A stretch of DNA of 64,000 nucleotides from Bradyrhizobium sp. AZCC 2176 (GCF_036924645.1 NZ_JAZHRX010000001.1:2480001-2544000), one strand, 5' to 3'; counted from the stretch's first letter, positions 9,060 to 17,339 are shown. Notes: generated by a model from the sequence alone, not told the origin. Made by a program: numbers and translations.

Positions 9060-9956
9060 ATGACTTCCCTCGAAGGCAAAACGCTGTTCGTATCGGGCGC
9101 CAGCCGCGGCATCGGGCTGGCCATCGCGCTGCGCGCCGCGCGTGACGGCGCCAATGTTGCGATTGCGGCCAAGACCGCAGAGCCGCATCCGAGACTCAAG
9201 GGCACCATCTACACCGCGGCGGAGGAAATTCGCGCCGCCGGCGGCAAAGCGCTGCCGGTGCTGTGCGATATCCGCGACGAGGCACAGGTGATCGCGGCGA
9301 TCGAGCAGACCGTTGCCGAATTCGGCGGCATCGATATCTGCGTCAACAATGCCAGCGCCATCAGCCTGACCGATTCGCAAGGAACCGACATGAAGCGGTT
9401 CGACCTGATGATGGGCATCAATACCCGCGGTACCTTCATGGTATCGAAATATTGCATTCCGCATCTGAAGAAGGCGACCAACCCGCACATATTGATGCTG
9501 TCGCCGCCGCTCGACATGAAGCAAAAGTGGTTCGAGCATTCCACCGCCTATACGATGGCGAAGTTCGGCATGAGCATGTGCGTGCTCGGGCTGGCAGGTG
9601 AGCTGAAATCCGCAGGTGTTGCGGTCAACGCGCTGTGGCCGCGCACCACCATCGCTACCGCCGCGGTCGGCAACCTGCTCGGCGGCGAGGCGATGATGCG
9701 CGCCAGCCGGACGCCCGAGATCATGGGCGATGCCGCGCACGCCATCCTGACGAGACCGGCGCGGGAATTCACCGGGCAGTTCTGCATCGATGACAAGGTG
9801 CTGTACGCCTCTGGCGTCAGGGATTTCGAGCACTACCGTGTCGATCGCTCGGTGGCCTTGATGTCGGACTTCTTCGTCCCCGCCGACGATGTGCCGCCAC
9901 CCGGGGTTACCGTGCAGGCGCTGCCCTCGGTGGGGGCGGCGCAGACGGCGCGCTAG
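9060..9956 (+). CDS. short-chain dehydrogenase/reductase (HSDL2-like)
   Basis: This 298-residue cytosolic oxidoreductase starts at ATG 9060; the frame is open further upstream but GGAG lies just before this ATG. The Rossmann nucleotide-binding motif is at residues 12-19 (GASRGIG), followed by the NNAS motif and the catalytic Tyr-x3-Lys as YTMAK. The overall pattern matches the HSDL2/long SDR group often annotated as NAD(P)-dependent oxidoreductase. The C-terminal extension with DDVPPPGVTVQ is typical of this branch. Substrate unknown. Confidence 0.85.
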   Translation: MTSLEGKTLFVSGASRGIGLAIALRAARDGANVAIAAKTAEPHPRLKGTIYTAAEEIRAAGGKALPVLCDIRDEAQVIAAIEQTVAEFGGIDICVNNASAISLTDSQGTDMKRFDLMMGINTRGTFMVSKYCIPHLKKATNPHILMLSPPLDMKQKWFEHSTAYTMAKFGMSMCVLGLAGELKSAGVAVNALWPRTTIATAAVGNLLGGEAMMRASRTPEIMGDAAHAILTRPAREFTGQFCIDDKVLYASGVRDFEHYRVDRSVALMSDFFVPADDVPPPGVTVQALPSVGAAQTAR

Positions 9957-10017
9957 AAGATGTAGCCTGAGAGCACTCGCCTGGCTGGTGAAGGAAGTGA
10001 TCGCCGCGGTGTAGCCG

Positions 10018-10689
10018 TCAGCGCCCGACCATATACGGCCCACCCTTTTCCAGCGCGCGCGCATAGGCCGGGCGGGCATGAATGCGTTCGAGAAACGCCA
10101 TTGCTTTGGGATGACCTTGCTCCAGTCCGCCGCGCGCCGCGGCGGCTTCCAGTGGAAAACTCATCTGGATGTCGGCACCGCTGAATTCATTGCCGGCGAA
10201 CCACTCGCTTTTTGCCAGTTCGCCTTCCCAATAATCCATATGCTGCTTGAGCTGCGGATTGACCAGCGTGGTCAGCGCCGTGTTGGAGACTTTGCGCACC
10301 AGCGGCCGCAGCAGAGCCGGCGCACGCTTCGGCATCAACGTGAACAGGAGCTTCAGCAGCAGCGGCGACATTGCGGATCCTTCCGCATAATGCAGCCAAT
10401 AGGTATAGCGCAGGCGCTCCGGCGTGCTCGGCGGCGGGATCAGGCGGCCATTGCCATAGGCGCCGATGATGTATTCGCAGATCGCGCCGGACTCGGCGAT
10501 GGTGTTGCCGTTGCCGTTGTCGGTAATGACGGGCGATTTGCCGAGCGGGTGAATGTCGCGCAGCTCCTTTGGCGCCCGCATGTCGGGCTGGCGCTGATAG
10601 CGGACGATCTCGTAGGGAACGTCGAGTTCCTCGAGCAGCCACAGCACGCGCTGCGAGCGGGAATTGTTGAGATGATGAACTGTCAGCAT
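10018..10689 (-). CDS. glutathione S-transferase family protein
   Basis: The 223-residue protein begins at ATG 10689 with GAAGGGAA a few bases upstream. An N-terminal thioredoxin-like domain (residues 1-80: LTVHHLNNSRSQRVLWLLEEL, then GKSPVI) is followed by an all-helical C-terminal domain with the GADIQMSFP motif near residue 180. It probably conjugates glutathione to electrophiles or reduces peroxides. It is divergent from the DUF2239 gene across a region with a 13-base inverted repeat. Neighbouring redox and isomerase genes suggest a shared stress role, but this is inference. Confidence 0.88.
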   Translation of the reverse strand: MLTVHHLNNSRSQRVLWLLEELDVPYEIVRYQRQPDMRAPKELRDIHPLGKSPVITDNGNGNTIAESGAICEYIIGAYGNGRLIPPPSTPERLRYTYWLHYAEGSAMSPLLLKLLFTLMPKRAPALLRPLVRKVSNTALTTLVNPQLKQHMDYWEGELAKSEWFAGNEFSGADIQMSFPLEAAAARGGLEQGHPKAMAFLERIHARPAYARALEKGGPYMVGR

Positions 10690-10763
10690 GGCGTTCCCTT
10701 CAATTGCCCGCCGTTGGTGCCAGCCGGGGACCGGGAAGTCGAGACGGCCCAAAGTGCAGCACC

Positions 10764-10810
10764 ATATTTACCCGGACGATATTGACATTCGAATTTATCC
10801 GGGTAAATAT
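10764..10810. promoter_or_regulatory. perfect 13-base inverted repeat at a divergent promoter region
   Basis: ATATTTACCCGGA (10764-10776) and TCCGGGTAAATAT (10798-10810) are exact inverted copies. The right arm with its flank, ATTTATCCGGGTAAAT (10793-10808), is itself a near-perfect palindrome. A consensus -35 TTGACA (10782-10787) lies between the arms, and the right arm covers the expected -10 for the DUF2239 gene. This is a strong candidate operator for a repressor. Confidence 0.6.
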
Positions 10811-10840
10811 AAATTGGCGAAAAATCCAGGGTTATCTCCA

Positions 10841-11449
10841 ATGGTTGACCAGACCCGCCCCCTTTTCACGGCCTTCATGGGCCCGCAGCGCCTGGCGGCG
10901 GGCCCGCTCGCCGAGATCGCCATTGCGGTCATGCAAGCTTCCCGCAGACCCGCAGCGCCGCCGATCATCATATTCAGCGACGCGACCGGCCATCCGATCG
11001 ATCTCGATCTCCGCGGCACCGACCGCGAAATCATCGCCCGCCTGCCTCAACCCGCCTCGCCTGCGGACGTCGAAACCGATGAGACGGCGCCAGCGGAGCC
11101 GCGCGGGCGCGGACGGCCCAAGCTCGGCGTTGTCGCGCGCGAGGTGACGTTGTTGCCGCGCCATTGGGAGTGGCTTGGCATGCAGCCCGGCGGCGCATCG
11201 GTGGCGTTGCGAAAGCTGGTGGAAGAGGCGCGCCGCGCCAATGGCGATGCGGATCGCGCCCGCACCGCTCGAGATGCCGCCTATCATTTCATGTCGGTGA
11301 TGGCCGGTAATCTTGCAGGCTTCGAGGAAGCTTCGCGGGCGTTGTTCGCCGATGACCGGCGGCGATTCGCCGATCTCGTCGCCGGCTGGCCCGACGATAT
11401 CCGCGACCACGTCGTCAAGCTCGCCTTCAGCGATCGCGCCGAGCCATAG
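10841..11449 (+). CDS. DUF2239 family protein
   Basis: This 202-residue protein of unknown function starts at ATG 10841. It shows the full DUF2239 pattern: TAFMGPQRLAAGPL near the start, IFSDATGHPIDLDLRG, RGRGRPKLGVVAREVTLLPR with an AT-hook-like RGRGRPK, then QPGGASVALRKLVEEAR and a C-terminal helical part. The RGRGRPK and basic helices could suggest nucleic acid contact, but no function is established to my knowledge. A likely promoter with a palindromic operator lies directly upstream. The nahD-like gene follows after 93 bases that contain another dyad. Confidence 0.82.
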   Translation: MVDQTRPLFTAFMGPQRLAAGPLAEIAIAVMQASRRPAAPPIIIFSDATGHPIDLDLRGTDREIIARLPQPASPADVETDETAPAEPRGRGRPKLGVVAREVTLLPRHWEWLGMQPGGASVALRKLVEEARRANGDADRARTARDAAYHFMSVMAGNLAGFEEASRALFADDRRRFADLVAGWPDDIRDHVVKLAFSDRAEP

Positions 11450-11459
11450 GCGCGCTTGC

Positions 11460-11490
11460 CCACAATATTACGCTCGTCATAATATTGTGG
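11460..11490. promoter_or_regulatory. AT-rich dyad upstream of nahD-like gene
   Basis: CCACAATATTA (11460-11470) and TAATATTGTGG (11480-11490) form a perfect 11-base inverted repeat with a 9-base spacer. It sits 10 bases after the DUF2239 stop and 52 bases before the next start. No T tract follows, so an operator or an mRNA stem-loop is more likely than a terminator. Confidence 0.5.
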
Positions 11491-11542
11491 ACGCACAGCC
11501 AGCCTTGCGCCACAATGCGCCAAAACATCCAAGGAGACTGCC

Positions 11543-12148
11543 GTGAGTCCGAATCCGCAATTCCTGTTCGATTTCGGCAGCCCTAACGCGTTCCTGAGTC
11601 ACGAAGCGATTCCGGCGATCGAAAAGCGCACCGGCGTGAAGTTTGAGTATGTGCCGATCCTGCTCGGCGGCATCTTCAAGGCCACCAACAACAGGTCGCC
11701 CGCCGAAACGCTCGCCGGCATCAAGAACAAGCGCGAATTCCACGCGCTGGAGACCGAGCGCTTTTTGAAGCGGTTTGGGGTAAAGCCCTATGTCTGGAAT
11801 CCATTTTTCCCGGTCAACACGCTGAACCTGATGCGTGCGGCAGTCGCGGCCCAGTTCGAGGGCGTGTTCGAGAAATATGTTGAGGCCGCCTTCCATCACA
11901 TGTGGGTCGAGCCGAAGAAAATGGATGACCCTGAAATCGCGGCGAAAGCCCTGGCCTCGTCCGGCCTCGATGCCGCCAGGCTGCTGGCGCGCTCGCAGGA
12001 CGCGGATGTAAAGGCCAGGCTGATCGAGAACACCCAATCCGCTGTCGAGCGCGGCGCGTTCGGCTCGCCGACGTTCTTCGTCGGCAAGGAAATGTTTTTC
12101 GGCAAGGAACAACTTCGCGAAGTCGAGGAAATGGTCTCGGGTAAATAG
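11543..12148 (+). CDS. 2-hydroxychromene-2-carboxylate isomerase family protein (DsbA-like fold)
   Basis: This 201-residue protein starts at GTG 11543 with AAGGAG six bases upstream. The thioredoxin/DsbA-like fold of the NahD group is indicated by the N-terminal FLFDFGSPNAFLSHEAIP, where Ser-Pro takes the place of a redox CxxC, and by the C-terminal GAFGSPTFFVGKEMFFGKEQL. NahD enzymes use glutathione to isomerise a naphthalene breakdown product. In genomes without that pathway the substrate is unknown. It fits the glutathione theme of the neighbouring GST. Confidence 0.82.
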   Translation: MSPNPQFLFDFGSPNAFLSHEAIPAIEKRTGVKFEYVPILLGGIFKATNNRSPAETLAGIKNKREFHALETERFLKRFGVKPYVWNPFFPVNTLNLMRAAVAAQFEGVFEKYVEAAFHHMWVEPKKMDDPEIAAKALASSGLDAARLLARSQDADVKARLIENTQSAVERGAFGSPTFFVGKEMFFGKEQLREVEEMVSGK

Positions 12149-12164
12149 TCTCCGGGTTCGACTG

Positions 12165-12264
12165 TTCGGCGAGAAGTGGTAAAGAAGCGAATGGCGATAG
12201 CGAATAGTGAGTGGCGGGAATGACGGGCGGACACCCTATTCGCTGCTCGCCACTCGCCCATTCC
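12165..12264. repeat. intergenic repeat, family B, copy 1
   Basis: The stretch contains repeated GCGAATGG / GCGAATAG units (12188-12206) and inverted units (CTATTCGC, CCACTCGCCCATTCC, 12238-12265). The same units occur at 23176-23238. It forms an imperfect large hairpin between the nahD-like and panE genes. Confidence 0.65.
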
Positions 12265-12287
12265 AAAGCCAACAAGGAAGTTGATCC

Positions 12288-13211
12288 ATGCGTATTCTCG
12301 TGGTCGGCGCCGGCGCCATCGGCGGTTATTTCGGCGGCAGACTGCTTCAGGCAGGAAACGACGTGACGTTCCTGGTGCGGCCGAAGCGCGCATCCGAACT
12401 CGCAAGCGCGGGTCTTGTCATCAAGAGTGCCGCCGGCGACGTGACGCTCAAGAACCCGCCCACGGTGCAGGCCGATAAGCTCGCCGACAAATTCGATGTC
12501 GTGCTGTTGAGCTGCAAGGCGTTCGACCTGGAAGACGCGATCAAGTCGTTTGCCCCGGCGGTCGGGCCGCAGACCGCGATCATTCCGCTGCTCAACGGCA
12601 TGCTGCACCTCAACGTGCTGGACAAGAAATTCGGGGCTGACCGCTTGCTCGGCGGCCTCTGCGCGATCGCAGTGACGCTCAACGAGGCTCGCGAGGTGGT
12701 TCAACTCGCGCCGATGCAGTCGCTCAATTTCGGCGAACGCGATGGCTCGATGTCGGAGCGGGTGCGTGCGATCGCGAAGGTGTTTGAGAGCGGCAAGTTC
12801 GGCGCGTCGGCGAGCGAACACATCATGCAGGACATGTGGGAGAAGTGGGTTTTCCTCGCTTCGCTCGCCGCGTCGACCTGCCTGATGCGCACCTCGGTCG
12901 GCAATATCCTGGCGGTCGCCGACGGCAAGGATTTTCTGCTCGGCATGCTCGATGAATGCAGCGCGATTGCAAAGGCGTCGGGCCACGAGCCGACCGGCCC
13001 GTTCTTCCAGCGCACCAGCGGCTTGTTGACGACCGAGGGCTCGCAGATGACGGCCTCGATGTTCCGCGACATCAAGTCCGGCCTGCCGATCGAGGCCGAC
13101 CATGTCATCGGCGATCTCGTCGCACGCGCCGACGCCGCCAAGATTCCGGTGCCGAAGTTGCGCATCGCCTACATCCATCTGAAGGCGTATGAGAAGCAGC
13201 GGTCCGCGTAG
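12288..13211 (+). CDS. panE: 2-dehydropantoate 2-reductase family protein
   Basis: This 307-residue protein starts at ATG 12288 with AAGGAAG upstream. The N-terminal Rossmann motif is GAGAIGGYFGG at residues 7-17, which binds NADPH, and the catalytic Lys is expected in the LLSCKAFDLE region near residue 75. The C-terminal ApbA/PanE domain carries KWVFLASLAASTCLMR and the SGLPIEADHVIGDL motif. It would reduce ketopantoate to pantoate in pantothenate synthesis. Many genomes hold several paralogs of this fold, so the exact substrate is less certain than the family. Confidence 0.85.
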   Translation: MRILVVGAGAIGGYFGGRLLQAGNDVTFLVRPKRASELASAGLVIKSAAGDVTLKNPPTVQADKLADKFDVVLLSCKAFDLEDAIKSFAPAVGPQTAIIPLLNGMLHLNVLDKKFGADRLLGGLCAIAVTLNEAREVVQLAPMQSLNFGERDGSMSERVRAIAKVFESGKFGASASEHIMQDMWEKWVFLASLAASTCLMRTSVGNILAVADGKDFLLGMLDECSAIAKASGHEPTGPFFQRTSGLLTTEGSQMTASMFRDIKSGLPIEADHVIGDLVARADAAKIPVPKLRIAYIHLKAYEKQRSA

Positions 13212-13228
13212 GCAGCTAGAGCGCTCTC

Positions 13229-13247
13229 CGTCGTCCCTGCGAACGCA
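13229..13247. repeat. palindromic intergenic repeat, family A, copy 2, left part
   Basis: CGTCGTCCCTGCGAACGCA is the left tip of a family A repeat. It is cut off by the IS at 13248 and continues at 14733. Confidence 0.75.
13238..13247. repeat. target site duplication, left copy
   Basis: TGCGAACGCA directly precedes the IS left end and is repeated exactly at 14733-14742. Ten bases fits the IS4 family. Confidence 0.9.
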
Positions 13248-14732
13248 CTAGGGTTTCTACACGTCTGGCGCGACAGATTGACTCGGTGAGTCATGATGTT
13301 ATCCCGCCTTTGGGGTTTGTATGATTCTGTTTCTGACGCTTGATTAAGGAGCGTCGGAGATGCAGCACGAGCCGGATTTGTCACTGGGCGAGTTTGGCGA
13401 CGTTCGCCTCGATAAAAGGGGGCGGCGTTTGTGCAGGCTATGCTTTGCACGCGCAGTGTCTGCTTGCGCCAGATGGCGCAGGGAGACTGGGCCGCGTACA
13501 TGGCGTACTGGCGGTTCGTGAACAATCCGCAAGTCACGACCGATCGACTGATTGAAGGCTGGAGCAGGCAGACAGCGACCGTGGTCAACGGGCGTCATGT
13601 GCTGGCGATCCAGGGCACCAGCGAGATCAAGTTTCAGACGCGACAGGGATGTCGGCGTGGACTGGGCAAAGTCGGCAAAGGCAATGCCCGCGGCGTGTTG
13701 CTGCATGCCATGATGGCCGTCGATGCCGACAGCGGGGCCTGTCTCGGCCTCACGGGCGGCAAGGTGTGGACGCGCAGGGGCAAGGTTAAGACCCCTCACG
13801 ACGAGCGGGAGTTGGCCAACAAGGAGTCGGCGCGCTGGGTTACGACGGCCGAACAGGGCTGCGAGGTTCTGGCTGCGGCGCGCATGATCACTGTCATCAA
13901 TGATCGCGAGGGGGAGTTCTTTGCGCACTGGGCGTTGACGCCCGGCGGCAATGTCCACCTGCTGACGCGGGCCATGCATGATCATGCACTGGCCGACGGC
14001 AAAACACTTTATCAAGCGGTAGAGCGAGCCCGCTTCGGCGACAAGGCGGTAATCGATCTGCCGCAGCGGATGGATCGCCGCGGTCGCCAAGCCCATCTCT
14101 CGCTGCGCTTCGGAACCGTCGTGCTCAAGCGGCCGGCGCGACCCGGCGTGAAGGACCTGCCGGAGGGCGTCAAAGTCAGCTTCGTGGAAGTCGTCGAGTT
14201 GCACCCTCCGAAGGGGGCTGAGCCCGTTCATTGGCTGCTCTTGACCACTCATTCGATCGCCAATGCAACCGATGCCTGGCGGATCGTCTCCTGGTACAGG
14301 CAGCGCTGGATCATCGAACAGCTCTTTCGCTCGCTGAAGAACCAGGGTCTGCGTATCGAGGACAGTCAGCTCGAAAGCTCCGAGGCTCTAATCAAGCTCG
14401 TGGCAATCGCCACTAAAGCGGCATGTATCGTCATTCAACTCGTTCAGGCCCGCAATGGTGGTGAACAATTGTCGGTCAAATGTGCCTTCACGCCGGAAGA
14501 AACCGAAGCACTTGCCGCCATCAACAAAACCATGAAAGGCCGGACCGAGCTTCAGAGGAACCCACATCGCCCCCACACGCTTCAGTGGGCGGCATGGATC
14601 ATCGCCAAGCTCGGCGGATGGACCGGCTACGCCTCGCATCGGCCACCCGGACCAATCACATTCCACAACGGAATGACTCGCTTCCAAACCATCGTCGCTG
14701 CCAGAGCCATCGAAAGCGTGTAGAAACCCTAG
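13248..14732 (+). mobile_element. IS4-family insertion sequence, 1485 bp
   Basis: The element is bounded by perfect 16-base inverted repeats, CTAGGGTTTCTACACG (13248-13263) and CGTGTAGAAACCCTAG (14717-14732), and by 10-base direct repeats TGCGAACGCA. It carries one transposase gene that is both frameshifted and altered at its first catalytic residue. The insertion split a family A palindromic repeat exactly at its centre. Exact flanking duplications show a clean transposition event with no later rearrangement. Confidence 0.93.
13360..14723 (+). pseudogene. IS4-family transposase, frameshifted and with first catalytic Asp replaced
   Basis: The frame from ATG 13360 (MQHEPDLSLGEFGDVRLDKR) has AAGGAG upstream. 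It leaves the correct frame at the A4G5 run (13414-13422); the rest of the protein continues in the -1 frame (QAMLCTRSVCLRQMAQGDW...) to 14723. One extra G would restore a protein of about 455 residues. The DDE centre is readable: the usual QDT is QGT here (Gly codon GGC 13614-13616), the second Asp is in NDREGE (13902-13904) and the Glu is in the YREK-type motif WYRQRWIIEQLFRSLK (14316-14318). Loss of the first Asp should abolish catalysis whether or not the frameshift is real. Confidence 0.85.
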
Positions 14733-14742
14733 TGCGAACGCA
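14733..14742. repeat. target site duplication, right copy
   Basis: TGCGAACGCA directly follows the IS right end and matches 13238-13247 exactly. Confidence 0.9.
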
Positions 14743-14851
14743 GGGACCCATAACCACCGGCCGTGGTTGCTGAACGAGATCGAACGACGGGCACTTCCTC
14801 AAATTGCGCTTTCACGGCGTATGGGGTCCCTGCGTTCGCAGGGACGACGAA
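14733..14851. repeat. palindromic intergenic repeat, family A, copy 2, right part
   Basis: Starting with TGCGAACGCAGGGACCCATA and ending with TATGGGGTCCCTGCGTTCGC plus AGGGACGACGA, this is the rest of the repeat that the IS interrupted. Joining it to 13229-13247 (with one copy of the duplicated decamer) rebuilds a family A element like that at 5580-5701. Confidence 0.8.
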
Positions 14852-14856
14852 GGACG

Positions 14857-15441
14857 TCAGAGATGCGCGAGATAATGCGCCAGCGCCTCGATCTCTTCCT
14901 CGCTGAGGGGGAACGCGACATCCGCCATCGCCGCCATCGCGCCGCCGGCCCGTACGCCCGATTTGTAATCCCGTAGCGCCTTCACGAGATATTCCTCGCG
15001 CTGGCCGGCGACGCGGGCGACCGCCTTGGTGCCGGCGTAAGTATCCATGTGGCATGAAGCGCAGCGCCGGCCGGCGGCCGCCTGCGCGCCTTTCTTCGAA
15101 AGGCCCGGATCGTCGTCGGGCTTGGGCGCCGTCGGCGGCGGAAGGGAGGCGTAATAGGCGCCGAGGTTACGGATGTCGTCATTGTTGAGCTGCTCGACGA
15201 TCGGTTGCATCTGCTCGTTCTTGCGGGTGCCGGCGCGAAAGAACACGAGCTGCCACTGAATGAAGAGATCGGGCTGGGCCGCGAGCGAGGGGGTGTTCTC
15301 GATCTGGGAAATGCCGCCTTCGCCGTGGCAGCCGACGCACAGATCGGCCTTCGCCTTGCCGGCCGCGACATCGGCGGCGCGAGCGGGTGTGCTGCAGATG
15401 ACGAAGGCAACGGATAAGGACGCGATCAGTACAGTCCGCAT
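14857..15441 (-). CDS. di-haem cytochrome c, c4-like
   Basis: This 194-residue protein starts at ATG 15441 with GGGAGG upstream; an upstream in-frame Met (15489) would begin inside an intergenic repeat. It has a signal peptide (MRTVLIASLSVAFVICSTPARA) and two haem-binding motifs, CVGCH near residue 35 and CASCH near 125, the layout of cytochrome c4-type proteins. It should carry electrons in the periplasm. The next gene upstream on the same strand is a sorbosone-dehydrogenase-like protein, so the cytochrome is a plausible electron acceptor for it. Confidence 0.9.
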   Translation of the reverse strand: MRTVLIASLSVAFVICSTPARAADVAAGKAKADLCVGCHGEGGISQIENTPSLAAQPDLFIQWQLVFFRAGTRKNEQMQPIVEQLNNDDIRNLGAYYASLPPPTAPKPDDDPGLSKKGAQAAAGRRCASCHMDTYAGTKAVARVAGQREEYLVKALRDYKSGVRAGGAMAAMADVAFPLSEEEIEALAHYLAHL

Positions 15442-15452
15442 GCCGGTCCTCC

Positions 15453-15545
15453 CGTCATCATTGCCGGGCTTGACCCGGCAATCCATCACGCTTGCAAAGA
15501 ATCACCGTTTTGATGGATGCCCGGATCAAGTCCGGGCATGACGAT
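15453..15545. repeat. intergenic repeat, family C
   Basis: Two nested inverted repeats are visible: TTGCCGGGC...GCCCGGCAA-type pairing around 15461-15482 and GCCCGGATC...GATCCGGGC-type pairing in ATGCCCGGATCAAGTCCGGG (15517-15536). Flanking GTCATCA and CATGACG are also inverted. It lies between the dehydrogenase and cytochrome genes. Confidence 0.65.
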
Positions 15546-15621
15546 CTTGATCACACGTCCCAAACAACAGAGGCTGCGGCCACCCGCTCCCGGGTAACCG
15601 CATCCCCTGATCGTTGATGTC

Positions 15622-16881
15622 CTACTTCTTGTAGCTGATGCGATAGATCGCGCCGGCCCAGTCGTCGGCCACCAGGATCGAACCATCCTTGGCCAGCACG
15701 ATATCTGCCGGACGACCGAGATAGCCCGTGTCGCCTTCAAGCCAGCCGGAGGCAAAGATCTCCGATTTGGGATTCTTGCCGTCGGCATCGACGATCACGC
15801 GTTTGATCCGGGCGCCCTGGTACTTGTACCGGTTCCAGGAGCCATGCTCGGCGATCAGGATGTTGTTCTTGTACTCGGCCGGGAATTGATCGCCGGTATA
15901 GAACTTCATGCCGAGTGGCGCCACGTGGGCCCCGAGATTGACCACGGGCGGTGTGAATTCCGAGCACTTGTGACCCATCGCGTATTTCGGGTCCGGCATA
16001 TCGCCCTGGTGGCAATAGGGGTAGCCGAAATGCTCGCCGATCTTCGAGATCATGTTGAGCTTGTCGCTCGGCATGTCGTCGCTGATCCAGTCGCGGGCGT
16101 TCTCGGTGAACCAGTATCGCCCCGAGCGCGGATCGACGTCGCCGCCGACGCTGTTGCGGACGCCGAGCGCCCAGATCTCCGCATTGCCGGTCTTGGGATC
16201 GACGCGGCGAATCTGCGAGACGCTGGTCGGCGGAATGCCGATGTTGAAGGGAGGTCCGAACGGCAGATAGAACCAGCCATCCTTGTCGACGGCGATGTAT
16301 TTCCAGCCATGTGCGGCATAGGACGGCATGTCGTCATACACCACCTTGCCGGCGCCGAGATTGTCGAGATTGGCTTCGGCGTTTTCGTATTTGATCAGCT
16401 TGTCGACCGCGATCACGTAAAGCGAGCCGTCGAGGAAAGCGAGACCGGTGGGCATGTTGAGGCCCTTGAGGATGGTCTTGACCTCCCGCTTCCCGCCATT
16501 GTCCTTGATCGCATAGACATTGCCGAGCCCAAAGGAGCCGACGAACAGCGTACCCTTGTCGCCCCAGGCCATCTGCCGCGCGGCCAGCACGTTCGACGCA
16601 TAGACTTCTATGCTGAAGCCCGCCGGCAGCTTGATCTGCTTCATCATCGCCGCAAGTTCGGCGTCGGAAGCGCCGGTCGGCGGACCGGACGGCGGCGCTT
16701 GGCCCTTCTGGCCTTCGGTCTCGTCGCCAAGAAACCAGTCCGGCGGCGGGTTGGTCCAGAAATCCTTGGTGCCGGACTCGTATTTCTTCAGGGCCTTCTG
16801 CTGCGCGTCGGCCTGGCTGACCCCCGCGACAACGAGGATGGCTGCGAGCGCAAGAATAGATCGATTGAAAGCCGATTTCAT
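15622..16881 (-). CDS. PQQ-dependent sugar (L-sorbosone-type) dehydrogenase family protein
   Basis: The 419-residue protein starts at ATG 16881 with AGGGAGTGA upstream. A signal peptide (LALAAILVVAGVSQADAQ) sends it to the periplasm. The body is a six-bladed soluble glucose dehydrogenase/sorbosone dehydrogenase-like beta-propeller, with blade marks such as LPAGFSIEVYASNVLAARQMAW, NMPTGLAFLDGSLYV, ENARDWISDDMPSDKLN and EHGSWNRYKYQG. Enzymes of this group oxidise sugars or aldehydes using PQQ. A di-haem cytochrome c follows on the same strand and probably takes the electrons. The substrate is unknown. Confidence 0.85.
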   Translation of the reverse strand: MKSAFNRSILALAAILVVAGVSQADAQQKALKKYESGTKDFWTNPPPDWFLGDETEGQKGQAPPSGPPTGASDAELAAMMKQIKLPAGFSIEVYASNVLAARQMAWGDKGTLFVGSFGLGNVYAIKDNGGKREVKTILKGLNMPTGLAFLDGSLYVIAVDKLIKYENAEANLDNLGAGKVVYDDMPSYAAHGWKYIAVDKDGWFYLPFGPPFNIGIPPTSVSQIRRVDPKTGNAEIWALGVRNSVGGDVDPRSGRYWFTENARDWISDDMPSDKLNMISKIGEHFGYPYCHQGDMPDPKYAMGHKCSEFTPPVVNLGAHVAPLGMKFYTGDQFPAEYKNNILIAEHGSWNRYKYQGARIKRVIVDADGKNPKSEIFASGWLEGDTGYLGRPADIVLAKDGSILVADDWAGAIYRISYKK

Positions 16882-17339
16882 CGCGTCACTCCCTATGCAG
16901 CCTGGCGGCTGCGCCTTGTTATTATTTTGAACGTGCGAGAGGCAAATTTGGTCTGGTGAAGAGAAACAGACCGCAAGGTGGTAGCACATCCGTTGCCGGA
17001 GAGAAGCGCGCGCCGCGCCGCTCTGCATCATCAAAGCAAATTGTGAGACGGATTGCTAAGCAGCAGCGCTCGATCCGCGTTTGCAGTTGCAACCCGCTGC
17101 ACCGCAATATTTGCGGAGAGTGAACGCGGCCATACGAGAGAAGCACCATCTCGTGTGGGCGAGCTTCCACAGAGGGAGCAGATGGTGCGTGCGTTCGTGC
17201 TCGGTGGGCAAGGGTGCGGCCGCACGTGTTGTGGAGGGGCGAGACTATGCGCGAGCCCGGCTTGCAGCCGAGACATCCGAACGCGGAAGGCAAGATCGCC
17301 CACTATCTCCGAGATAAGGCCATTGCACCCCGCCTCGCC
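16882..17339. other. 458-base intergenic region without a supported gene
   Basis: The region separates two minus-strand genes. It contains the upstream region of the sorbosone-dehydrogenase-like gene. Open frames in it (for example 17031-17303 minus, 17081-17317 plus) show no recognisable protein features and lack ribosome binding sites. I see no tRNA, clear terminator or strong dyad. Confidence 0.6.

Noticed and set aside
13414..13422. Programmed -1 frameshift for the IS4 transposase
   Set aside because: A4G5 in this frame does not fit the X-XXY-YYZ slippery pattern, IS4 elements rarely use frameshifting, and the catalytic Asp is lost anyway. A plain deletion is simpler.
15920..15935. Possible parS site (CACGTG)
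   Set aside because: Only the central hexamer is present; the GTTT/AAAC arms are missing and it is inside a coding gene.
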